From Pseudomonadota bacterium (lineage in GTDB: Bacteria; Pseudomonadota; Alphaproteobacteria; Rhizobiales; Beijerinckiaceae): DNA of 39,889 nt. The stretch is from contig JAEWKH010000149.1 of NCBI GenBank assembly GCA_023386155.1, forward strand, positions 1 to 39,889, given 5' to 3'. The position numbers were made by a program, and so were the translations under genes. The notes beneath the pieces were generated by a model. It was given only the letters and a program-made list of their open reading frames with translations. It ran no database searches and was not told the origin of the DNA. Positions 15,754-22,796 of the stretch are shown one piece after another (the first letter of the stretch is position 1; the number at the start of each line of letters is the position of its first letter).

Positions 15754-16248
15754 TCACCCGTCTTCGTCGAGCACGTCCCCGGCTATGGCCTCAATGGTCT
15801 GAGCATCGAAGCGGTAGAACACCCGTGCCTGATCCTGCCTCCCGCCGAGGCGTTCATAAAAGGCGCGGGCCGGCGCATTGTTATTTTGAGTCGTGAGGTC
15901 GATCCGCTGATATCCCCGCTCCTGGGCAATCGCGGCCAAGGATCCCATGAGACGCTTTCCAACGCCGAGGCCCCTGGCCTCGGCCGTCACGAACAGCTCT
16001 TTCAAGAACATGCCGGAGTGAAGGCCCGGTCCTGGATACACTGAGAACAGCGCGAAACCGAGAAGCCTTCCTTCCTGCTCGGCCCCGACGACCTCGAAGC
16101 TCTGGTCCATGCCTCTCAGTTGCTCGCTCAGGCTGTCCAGGCTGTCCTGGGCATAGCCGTGATAGGCCTGGAGCTCCTGGTACATCGCGGCGACGCCGCC
16201 GAGGTCCGGGGCTGCCATGAGGCGGCATGCGATCTGTTGGCTAGACAT
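15754..16248 (-). CDS. GNAT-family N-acetyltransferase
   Basis: This is a 164-residue acyl-CoA-dependent acetyltransferase. The start at 16248 has AGGAGCTGAAAGC before it. The fold elements are in order: helix 1 with MYQELQAYHGY, the strands LGFALFSVYP and FLKELFVTAEARGLGVGKRLM (the pyrophosphate-binding motif A, RGLGVGKR), and DLTTQNNNAPARAFYERLGGR (motif B). The substrate is unknown. It sits about 370 nt from the island's right end, as a typical cargo gene. Confidence 0.85.
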   Translation of the reverse strand: MSSQQIACRLMAAPDLGGVAAMYQELQAYHGYAQDSLDSLSEQLRGMDQSFEVVGAEQEGRLLGFALFSVYPGPGLHSGMFLKELFVTAEARGLGVGKRLMGSLAAIAQERGYQRIDLTTQNNNAPARAFYERLGGRQDQARVFYRFDAQTIEAIAGDVLDEDG

Positions 16249-16436
16249 GCTTTCAGCTCCTGGACTGGAATTGCCCCCTGCTCTTATCGCATGTGGCTGC
16301 AGTTGAGACCCTCCAGTTATGGCACCCGTGTCCATGGCAGGAAAAGCTCGTCGGAATATCCAAGCCGAGCTCCCATCGCCGAGCCAGCAACGATTAACCC
16401 ACTCTCAACGATTCAGGATGAAACTCCGTGGGGTCG

Positions 16437-16513
16437 GGATTTTGCACGACCATCAAAGAGAAACACCGGCCGAAGAGGCCGGTGTTGGTGGTCGAACGAT
16501 CTCTGCAAAATCC
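16437..16513. terminator. Long imperfect palindrome, terminator-like on the minus strand
   Basis: Nested arms fold into one structure: GGATTTTGCACGACCA (16437-16452) against TGGTCG (16489-16494) and TGCAAAATCC (16504-16513), enclosing a perfect 10-bp stem AACACCGGCC / GGCCGGTGTT (16462-16471, 16477-16486) with a 5-nt loop. Read leftward, the inner hairpin is followed by TCTCTTT, as in a rho-independent terminator for transcripts entering from dprA. It could also be a cruciform used by the element. The remainder of 16249-16536 shows no gene. Confidence 0.55.
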
Positions 16514-16536
16514 GCGCCGGCGGCGCACTTGGAGGC

Positions 16537-16614
16537 GAGTGACACTTCGTGAGATTGACTGATCGGTCAATGACACGAAATACGAGACTGTGCCAAGTTT
16601 TGTGAGATTTGACA
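16537..16614. mobile_element. Right end of a Tn7/Mu-type transposable island
   Basis: Reading inward on the minus strand from 16614 the DNA begins TGTCAAATCTCAC, so the element ends in CA on the plus strand. Inside are three imperfect copies of a short motif: GTGAGATTTGACA at the tip (16602-16614), a TGACAC...GAGACTG copy (16571-16590), and TGACACTTCGTGAGATTGAC (16540-16559). Multiple transposase-binding repeats at a TG...CA end are typical of Tn7, Tn402 and Mu relatives. The flank at 16615 is dprA coding sequence. The opposite end is not in the window, so the target duplication cannot be read. Confidence 0.6.
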
Positions 16615-17354
16615 TCCCGCCCCTGCTCGAGGGCAAAGCGCGCGGTGATGAGCGAGCCGGAGCGGCGCGCCGCTTCGACGACCACCACCCCATAGGACAG
16701 GCCCGACACGATCCTGTTCCGGCGCGGAAAGTCCCGTCCCCGCGGCTCCCAGCCCATGGGCATCTCGGAGACCACCGCCCCGCCCTGCTCCACGATGGCC
16801 AGCAGCAGCGGCTCGTTCTGGGCCGGATAGATCCGGTCATGCCCGCCCGCCAGCACTGCAACCGTCCCGGTCTCCAGGGTCGCCTTGTGCGCCTTCGTGT
16901 CGATGCCGCGCGCCAGCCCGGACACGACCACGTACCCCGCCTCGCCGAGCTGCCGGGACAGGCGCTCGGCGAAGGTGAGGCCGGACGCGGAGGCATTGCG
17001 CGACCCGACGATGGCGACGGTCGGCCTGGCGAGCACCTCGGCCGAACCGCGGACGGCGATCAGGGGCGGTGCGGTGTCGATGGCCTGGAGGGTCTTCGGA
17101 TAATCCGGCTCGCCCATGGCGATGAAGCGGACGCCGAGGCGCGCGGCGGCGGCCATCTCTTTCTCGGCCTCCGCCCGGCTGCAGACCTTCAGCATCAGGC
17201 GCCCGCCGCGACGGGCGAGGTCCGGCAGGGCCTCCAGCGCGGCGGCGGCTCCGCCGAACTGGTTGACCAGGGCCCGGAAGGTGCGTGGACCCACATTCTC
17301 CGAACGGATGAGGCGAAGCCAGTCGAGACGCTGCTCATCCGTCAGGATCATGGA

Positions 17355-17957
17355 TCATCCCTTCTGTCCGATCTTGCCCTCGGTCCCGTCGAGAAGGCGG
17401 CTGATGTTCTGGCTGTGCTTCCACCACAGGAGCGCCACGAGAATGACCGTCATTCCGGCCATGCCGGGCTCGCCTAGGAGCCACAGGACGACGGGCGTGG
17501 CCGCGCTGGCGATGAGCGCCGAGAGCGAGGAATAGCGGCTGGCGAAGGCCACCCCGAGCCAGATCAGGGCGAAGATCACGGCCGCCAGCGGCTTGAGGCC
17601 GATCAGGACGCCGATGAAGGTGGCGACCCCCTTGCCGCCCTTGAACCTGAGCCACACGGGAAAGAGATGGCCCAGGAAGGCTCCGAGCGCGGCGACCGTC
17701 GCGAATTGCGGCCCCCACTGGGCGGCGATCAGCACGGCGGCCGTCCCCTTGAGGGCATCGCCGACCAGGGTGGCGGCGGCAAGGCCCTTCCGGCCCGTGC
17801 GCAGAACGTTCGTGGCGCCGATATTGCCGGAGCCGATCTTCCTGACATCGCCCAGGCCCGCCATGCGGGTGAGGATCAGGCCGAACGGGATCGTGCCCAG
17901 CAGGTAGCCGAAGGCCAGGACGGCCAGAAGATGCAGAAGGTTGGCTTCGTCAGACAT
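17355..17957 (-). CDS. plsY: Glycerol-3-phosphate acyltransferase PlsY
   Basis: PlsY makes lysophosphatidic acid from acyl-phosphate and glycerol-3-phosphate in the inner membrane. The 200-residue protein, started at 17957 (GAGAAG upstream), has the family motifs GYLLGTIPFGLIL, IGSGNIGATNVLRTG, GDALKGTAAV, HLFPVWLRFKGGKGVAT and SRYSSLSAL, with about five membrane helices. It lies between pyrC (10 nt upstream) and dprA (3 nt downstream), all leftward, an arrangement common in this order. Confidence 0.95.
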   Translation of the reverse strand: MSDEANLLHLLAVLAFGYLLGTIPFGLILTRMAGLGDVRKIGSGNIGATNVLRTGRKGLAAATLVGDALKGTAAVLIAAQWGPQFATVAALGAFLGHLFPVWLRFKGGKGVATFIGVLIGLKPLAAVIFALIWLGVAFASRYSSLSALIASAATPVVLWLLGEPGMAGMTVILVALLWWKHSQNISRLLDGTEGKIGQKG

Positions 17958-17967
17958 TCGCTTCTCG

Positions 17968-19263
17968 TTACATCGTATCGCGCTGAAAGACCAGCTTGCC
18001 CGCAACCATCGTGACCATCACCTGCCCCTCCAGGCGCGCCTCGTCGAACGGCGAGTTCTTTGACAGCGACCTGAGCTGGCGCTTGTCGAGCACGTAAGGA
18101 GCGTCCGGGTCGAAGACGATGAGATCGGCCGGAGCGCCGACCGTCAGCCGCCCGCCCGGAAGGCCGAGGATTTCCGCCGGTTTCGTGGACATGGCCCGCA
18201 GGAGCTTCGGCAGCGAGATGCGCCCGGAATGAACGAGCCGGAGCGCGGCCGAGAGCAGCGTTTCGAGCCCCAGCGCCCCATTGGCCGCCTCGGCGAAGGG
18301 CAGCCGCTTGTTCTCCACATCCTGTGGATTGTGGTCCGACACGATCACGTCGATGGTGCCGTCGGCCAGGGCCTCGATCATCGCCTGGCGGTCGTCCTCG
18401 TGGCGCAGGGGCGGAGAGAGCTTCATGAACGTGCGGTAGTCGCCGATGTCGTTCTCGTTGAGCGCCAGGTGGTTGATGGAGACGCCGCAGGTGACCGGCA
18501 GGCCCCTCGCCTTCGCCGCCTGCACGATCTCCGCCGAATCGGCGCAGGAAATCATCGCCGCGTGGTAGCGCCCGCCCGTGAGTCGCACGAGGCGGACGTC
18601 GCGCTCCAGCATCACCGTCTCGGCCTCACGCGGGATGCCGGGCAGGCCGAGCCGGGAGGCGAACTCGCCCTCGTTCATCACCCCCTGGCCGACGAGGTCG
18701 GGGTCTTCCACATGGTGGATGATCAGCGCATCGAAATCGCCAGCATAGGTCAGCGCGCGGCGCATGACCTGGGCGTTCGTGACCGAGCGCGCGCCGTCGG
18801 TGAACGCGATGGCGCCGGCCTCCTTGAGGCGGCCGATCTCCGCCATCTCCTGGCCCTGCAATCCCTTGGTCAGGGCCGCGGCCGGGCAGATGTTGACGAT
18901 CGAGGTGTCGCGGGCGCGGCGGACGATGAAGTCGATGACGGCCGGGTCGTCGAGGGCCGGGCTCGTATCGGGCATCGACACGACGGTGGTGACGCCTCCC
19001 GCCGCCGCCGCCTCGCCGGCGCTCTTGAGCGTCTCGCGATAGGGCCCTCCCGGCTCGCCGATGAAGGCGCGCATGTCGACGAGGCCGGGCGCCAGAACCT
19101 GGCCGTCGCAATCGATTACCTCCGCGTCGGCGACCTCCGTCACTTGCGGGCCAACAGCCTGGATCACGCCGTCGCGCACCAGCACGCCGCCGCGCTCCTC
19201 GCGGTCACTGGCGGGATCGATGAGGCGGGCGTTCTTGAAGAGGATGGGACGATCAGACGTCAT
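17968..19263 (-). CDS. pyrC: Dihydroorotase-like protein (PyrC/PyrX) lacking the HxH motif
   Basis: The 431-residue protein is a class I dihydroorotase homologue of the amidohydrolase fold, expected to act in pyrimidine synthesis beside aspartate carbamoyltransferase. The first metal motif, normally DxHxHxREPG, reads DMRAFIGEPG (63-72), so both histidines are replaced (Arg65, Phe67). Later features remain: IIHHVED, SINHLALNE and VSDHNPQD. Pseudo-dihydroorotases of this kind are known to be inactive partners that stabilise the PyrB dodecamer (PyrX in Pseudomonas), with an active enzyme encoded elsewhere. Its ATG overlaps the stop of the DUF559 gene (ATGA). Confidence 0.9.
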   Translation of the reverse strand: MTSDRPILFKNARLIDPASDREERGGVLVRDGVIQAVGPQVTEVADAEVIDCDGQVLAPGLVDMRAFIGEPGGPYRETLKSAGEAAAAGGVTTVVSMPDTSPALDDPAVIDFIVRRARDTSIVNICPAAALTKGLQGQEMAEIGRLKEAGAIAFTDGARSVTNAQVMRRALTYAGDFDALIIHHVEDPDLVGQGVMNEGEFASRLGLPGIPREAETVMLERDVRLVRLTGGRYHAAMISCADSAEIVQAAKARGLPVTCGVSINHLALNENDIGDYRTFMKLSPPLRHEDDRQAMIEALADGTIDVIVSDHNPQDVENKRLPFAEAANGALGLETLLSAALRLVHSGRISLPKLLRAMSTKPAEILGLPGGRLTVGAPADLIVFDPDAPYVLDKRQLRSLSKNSPFDEARLEGQVMVTMVAGKLVFQRDTM

Positions 19264-19703
19264 AGAGCACCTTGTTTCCCTCTCCCCTCCGCGGGAGAGG
19301 GTGGCCTGCGAAGCAGGTCGGGAGAGGGGCCGAGTTGGGCTTCGATTGCTTGAAGAACGGTGTCAAGAACCAGATTGCCGTTGCCGAGCATGAGGTCACT
19401 GGAAAAGCGGAGGATACGAAACCCCTGACTTCTCAGGAACGCATCGCGTCTCTCGTCATGGGCGCGCTGCTCGGGCGAATCATGAGGAACCCCGTCGAGT
19501 TCCACGATGACCTTCGCTTCAGCGCAAAGAAAGTCGACGATGTAAGGCGCAATCGGCACCTGACGCTTAAACTTGTAGCCATGGAACCTCCCGGCCCGCA
19601 CCTGCTGCCAGAACAGGTCTTCGGCCCTGGTCGGAATCGACCGCTGCTCCTTGGCGAAGGAGCGGAGGTTTGGCGACACCTTGTTCTTTCGTATCTGATC
19701 CAC
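19260..19703 (-). CDS. DUF559 (Vsr/endonuclease-like fold) protein
   Basis: The 147-residue protein (GTG at 19703; an extension to 19730 would be made of repeat DNA) has the DUF559 pattern: AEDLFWQQVRAGRFHGYKFKRQ, IVDFLCAEAKVIVELDG, DERRDAFLRSQGFRILRFSS. This is a Vsr/restriction-like nuclease fold, with the D and E-x-D acidic positions present; the activity is unproven. The last 20 or so codons come from the palindromic repeat and end in the pyrC start codon. The gene interrupts an otherwise ordinary pyrB-pyrC pair and is framed by inverted repeats. Confidence 0.8.
   Translation of the reverse strand: MDQIRKNKVSPNLRSFAKEQRSIPTRAEDLFWQQVRAGRFHGYKFKRQVPIAPYIVDFLCAEAKVIVELDGVPHDSPEQRAHDERRDAFLRSQGFRILRFSSDLMLGNGNLVLDTVLQAIEAQLGPSPDLLRRPPSPAEGRGKQGAL
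19278..19331 (+). repeat. Palindromic repeat, left flank of the DUF559 gene
   Basis: The unit contains a hairpin CCCTCTCCC-CTCCGC-GGGAGAGGG (19278-19301), a small inner hairpin CCTGC-GAAG-CAGG, and the tail GGGAGAGGGGCC. The same unit in opposite orientation occurs at 19704-19753. It encodes the C-terminal tail of the DUF559 protein. Confidence 0.8.
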
Positions 19704-19753
19704 GGCCCCTCTCCCGGCCCTTCGGGCCACCCTCTCCCGCTCCGGGGAGAGGG
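19704..19753 (-). repeat. Palindromic repeat, right flank of the DUF559 gene
   Basis: This is the inverted copy of 19278-19331, with hairpin CCCTCTCCC-GCTCCG-GGGAGAGGG (19730-19753) and inner stem GGCCC-TTC-GGGCC. The inner stems differ between the copies but still pair, a compensatory pattern typical of REP-like elements. The DUF559 start codon abuts it. Confidence 0.8.
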
Positions 19754-19762
19754 CTTAGTGCG

Positions 19763-20710
19763 TCACCGGTTCGGCAGATGGCTCGCGAGAGCCTCGAGCA
19801 CCGCCATGCGCACGGCGACGCCCATCTCGACCTGTTCGCGGATCAGCGATTGCGCGCCATCCGCCACGTCGGAGGAAATCTCGACGCCGCGGTTCATGGG
19901 GCCAGGATGCATCACGAGCGCGTCCGGCCTGGCGAAGGCGAGCTTCTCCTGATCGAGCCCGTAGAAGCGGAAATACTCCTTCACCGAGGGCACGAAGGAG
20001 CCGTTCATGCGCTCACGCTGGAGGCGAAGCATCATCACGATGTCCGCATCCTTCAGGCCCTTCTCCATGCTGGTGAAGGTCTCGAAGCCGAGGCGCTCGA
20101 TGCCCGGCGGCAGGAGCGTCGAGGGCGCCACGAGTCGCACCCGCGCGCCCATGGCGGCGAGCAGGATCATGTTGGAGCGCGCCACGCGGGAATGCAGGAT
20201 GTCGCCGCAGATCGCCACCGTGAGACCGGCGATCCGTCCCTTGTTGCGGCGGATGGTGAGCGCGTCGAGCAGCGCCTGGGTCGGATGCTCATGCGCGCCG
20301 TCGCCCGCATTGACCACGGCGCAATCGACCTTCTGGGCGAGAAGATGCACCGCGCCGGCCGCGTGATGGCGCACGACGATGATGTCGGGCCGCATGGCGT
20401 TCAGCGTCACGGCCGTGTCGATCAGGGTCTCGCCCTTTTTCACGGACGACGAGCCGACCTGCATGTTCATCACGTCGGCGCCGAGGCGCTTGCCGGCGAT
20501 CTCGAAGGAGGATTGCGTGCGGGTGGAGGCTTCGAAGAAGAGGTTGATCTGGGTCCGGCCGCGGAGGCTCGACTTGCTCTTCTCGATCTGGCGGCTCACC
20601 TCGACCTGGCTCTCGGCCAGATCGAGAAGAGCCTGAATGTCCAAGGGAGACAGCCCCTCGATGCCGAGGAGGTGCCGGTGGGGAAAAACGGATCGGGGGG
20701 CGTCACTCAT
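19763..20710 (-). CDS. pyrB: Aspartate carbamoyltransferase catalytic subunit
   Basis: PyrB joins carbamoyl phosphate and aspartate, the first committed step of pyrimidine synthesis. The 315-residue protein has the carbamoyl-phosphate motif FFEASTRTQSSFE, the KKGETLIDT loop, RHHAAGAVH, HPTQALLDALTIRR and the C-terminal HPGPMNRGVE. Length and motifs are normal. No pyrI is present; the pyrC-like neighbour is the likely structural partner. Confidence 0.95.
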   Translation of the reverse strand: MSDAPRSVFPHRHLLGIEGLSPLDIQALLDLAESQVEVSRQIEKSKSSLRGRTQINLFFEASTRTQSSFEIAGKRLGADVMNMQVGSSSVKKGETLIDTAVTLNAMRPDIIVVRHHAAGAVHLLAQKVDCAVVNAGDGAHEHPTQALLDALTIRRNKGRIAGLTVAICGDILHSRVARSNMILLAAMGARVRLVAPSTLLPPGIERLGFETFTSMEKGLKDADIVMMLRLQRERMNGSFVPSVKEYFRFYGLDQEKLAFARPDALVMHPGPMNRGVEISSDVADGAQSLIREQVEMGVAVRMAVLEALASHLPNR

Positions 20711-20775
20711 CTTAAAGCGATGGCTATAGGCGCTCCGGGAAACGGCGGCAAGCCGAGTTTCTCAGCCACTTTCTT

Positions 20776-20958
20776 CCCTCCCCCTTGCGGGGAGGGATCG
20801 AGGGTGGGGGTCGGAAAGTCGGGGCGGTGACCTTCATCAGGACGACGCGAGGCACCTACAGCGCATCCCCTATCCCGGGCGGGAGAGGGAGAAGCGCCAT
20901 CCTGGTTTGAACACACACCCAGCTGCGCCACCCCTGCCCCTCCCCGCAAGGGGGAGGG
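20776..20958. repeat. Pair of 21-nt inverted palindromic repeats (MITE-like unit)
   Basis: The 21-nt hairpin at 20776-20796 (stem CCCTCCCC / GGGGAGGG) recurs as its exact reverse complement at 20938-20958, framing 141 nt without coding capacity. The unit fills most of the 311-nt gap between the divergent pyrB and aidB-like genes. A weak TACAAT -10 element lies at 20986-20991, nearer aidB. Confidence 0.7.
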
Positions 20959-21021
20959 AATCCTGTTGGAGATGGGAAAACACGCTACAATTGTGATCTG
21001 TGTATCGCCGAGGATCACGCC

Positions 21022-22659
21022 ATGCCGTCGAGCCATGACACGCACGAGATCTTCAACCAGGCACCGCCCTTCGGGGACGTGAACCTGCTCGCGACCAACC
21101 GCCCGCTGCTCGACGCGCTCGAGGCCCATGGGGCCGATCCGGATGCGGAGGGGCTCGTCGCCTTCGGGGGCGCCTGGGGTTCGGCGGAGCGGCTCGATAT
21201 CGGCCGCCTCGCCAACGAGAACCCGCCGAAGCTGCGCACCCACGATGCCAGGGGCTACCGGATCGATGCGGTCGAGTTTCACCCGGCCTATCACCTGCTC
21301 ATGAGGGCCAGCATGGAGGATGGCCTCCACGCCTCGACCTGGGACGAGCCGAGAGCCTCCCATGCCCATCTGGCGCGGGCGGCGCGACTCTACACGGCGG
21401 CGGGCGTCGAGAGCGGCCATGTCTGCCCCATCACCATGACCCATGCCTCGGCGGCGGCGCTCGCCGCCTCCCCGACCCGGCTCGCCGAGTGGCTGCCGAG
21501 GATCCGCTCGCGGGATTACGATTCCCGCTTCATTCCGTTCTGGGAGAAGAAGTCCGTCACCCTCGGCATGGGCATGACCGAGAAGCAGGGCGGCAGCGAC
21601 GTCCGGGCCAATACGACCCGTGCCACGCCCAAGGCCGGGGACGAATATGCGCTCACCGGCCATAAATGGTTCATGTCGGCGCCGATGTGCGACGCCTTCC
21701 TGGTGCTGGCCCAGGCGCCCGGCGGGCTGACCTGCTTCCTCGTCCCCCGCTTCCGGCCCGAGGGGACGCTCAACGCCCTTCGGCTGCAACGGCTGAAGGA
21801 CAAGCTCGGAAACCGCTCGAACGCCTCCTCCGAGGTCGAGTTCGAGGACGCCTTCGCCTGGAGGCTCGGCGAGGAGGGCCGCGGGGTGCGCACCATCATC
21901 GAGATGGTGCAGCTGACCCGCCTCGACTGCGCCGTCGCCTCCGCCGGCTTGGTGCGGATGGGGCTGGCGCTCGCCATGCACCATGCCCGGCACCGCAGCG
22001 CCTTCCAGAAGAAGCTGATCGACCAGCCGGCCATGCGCATGGTGCTGGCCGACCTCGCCCTGGAGAGCGAGGCCATGACGGTCCTCGCCATGCGGACGGC
22101 CCGCAGCTTCGATCTCGCGCCCACGGACCAGCACGAGGCCGCCCATTCCCGGCTCGTCACCCCGGCGGCCAAGTTCGGCATCTGCAAGGCCGCCCCGCGC
22201 CTCCTCTACGAGGCCATGGAGTGCCTCGGCGGCAACGGCTATGTGGAGGAGAGCGCCCTGCCCCGGCTCTACCGGGAGGCCCCGGTCAACGCGATCTGGG
22301 AAGGCTCGGGCAACGTGATCGCCCTCGACATCCTGCGCGCCGAGACCCGGGAGCCGGAGGTCGCCGCCTCCGTCCTGGAGCGCCTGATGGCGGATGTGGC
22401 CGGCCTGCCGGGCGCCTCCGACGCCGCCCGCGACATCGTCATGACCCTGCAATCCTCCGATGCGGAGGCGCGGGCCAGATTCGTGGCCGAACGGCTTTTT
22501 GTCCTGGCAGCAGCAGCGGCCCTGGCCCGGTCCGCGCCAGCTCCGATCGCAGAGGCCTACGCCCTCACCCGGCTCGCCACCCCGGCCCGAATGATCGGCG
22601 CCAACGACCTCGGGGCGGCGGTGAATCCCTTGCTGGAGCGGGCGTTCGAGGCCATATAG
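21022..22659 (+). CDS. aidB: AidB-like acyl-CoA dehydrogenase
   Basis: The 545-residue flavoprotein matches the AidB branch of the acyl-CoA dehydrogenases: HEIFNQAPPFGDVNLLATNRPL at the start, IGRLANENPPKLRTHDARGYRIDAVEFHP, GMGMTEKQGGSDVRANTTRA, RHRSAFQKKLIDQPAMR and LGGNGYVEESALPRLYREAPVNAIWEGSGNV. AidB binds DNA and protects against alkylating damage in E. coli and has weak dehydrogenase activity. The ATG at 21022 follows CGAGGATCACGCC. It is monocistronic by appearance; topA follows after 137 nt. Confidence 0.9.
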   Translation: MPSSHDTHEIFNQAPPFGDVNLLATNRPLLDALEAHGADPDAEGLVAFGGAWGSAERLDIGRLANENPPKLRTHDARGYRIDAVEFHPAYHLLMRASMEDGLHASTWDEPRASHAHLARAARLYTAAGVESGHVCPITMTHASAAALAASPTRLAEWLPRIRSRDYDSRFIPFWEKKSVTLGMGMTEKQGGSDVRANTTRATPKAGDEYALTGHKWFMSAPMCDAFLVLAQAPGGLTCFLVPRFRPEGTLNALRLQRLKDKLGNRSNASSEVEFEDAFAWRLGEEGRGVRTIIEMVQLTRLDCAVASAGLVRMGLALAMHHARHRSAFQKKLIDQPAMRMVLADLALESEAMTVLAMRTARSFDLAPTDQHEAAHSRLVTPAAKFGICKAAPRLLYEAMECLGGNGYVEESALPRLYREAPVNAIWEGSGNVIALDILRAETREPEVAASVLERLMADVAGLPGASDAARDIVMTLQSSDAEARARFVAERLFVLAAAAALARSAPAPIAEAYALTRLATPARMIGANDLGAAVNPLLERAFEAI

Positions 22660-22670
22660 GGAACATACGT

Positions 22671-22690
22671 ACAAGTCCGATTTGACTTGT
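22671..22690. promoter_or_regulatory. Inverted repeat overlapping a -35-like box before topA
   Basis: ACAAGTC-CGATTT-GACTTGT is a perfect 7-bp inverted repeat. TTGACT (22682-22687) lies within it and could be a -35 element, although the -10 (17 nt on, CACTTA) is poor. It is a candidate operator or a short hairpin. Confidence 0.35.
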
Positions 22691-22796
22691 CTGCAATCAT
22701 CACCCACTTATCCCGCCCTGCGACGGTCAGGGGCTGACCGTCGTGTCTGCCCTGGCGACAGGGCGTCCGCCTGCTCCCGCTTTTAGGAAGTCGTTC

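Larger units (their letters stand above)
16413..17351 (-). pseudogene. dprA: dprA, interrupted at its 3' part by the island
   Basis: DprA loads RecA on incoming single-stranded DNA during natural transformation. From the ATG at 17351 the frame is good DprA for about 245 codons: an N-terminal SAM-like part, then the Rossmann fold with AIVGSRNASASGLTFAERL, SGLARGIDTKAHK, MPMGWEPRGRDFPRRNRI and SGSLITARFALEQGRD. At 16614/16615 homology stops; the normal continuation (VFAVPGSP-like, end of the fold and a winged helix) is replaced by about 67 codons of island sequence ending at 16413. Families are usually about 370 residues, so this copy should be non-functional. The missing 3' part is expected at the island's other end. 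Confidence 0.85.

Noticed and set aside
1..16000. Left end of the transposon inside the window
   Set aside because: I found no copy of the TGTCAAATCTCAC-type tip on the plus strand nor a dprA 3' fragment, so the left end is taken to be outside.
16437..16513. Integron attC site
   Set aside because: The palindrome lacks the conserved RYYYAAC/GTTRRRY core ends and no integrase gene is nearby.
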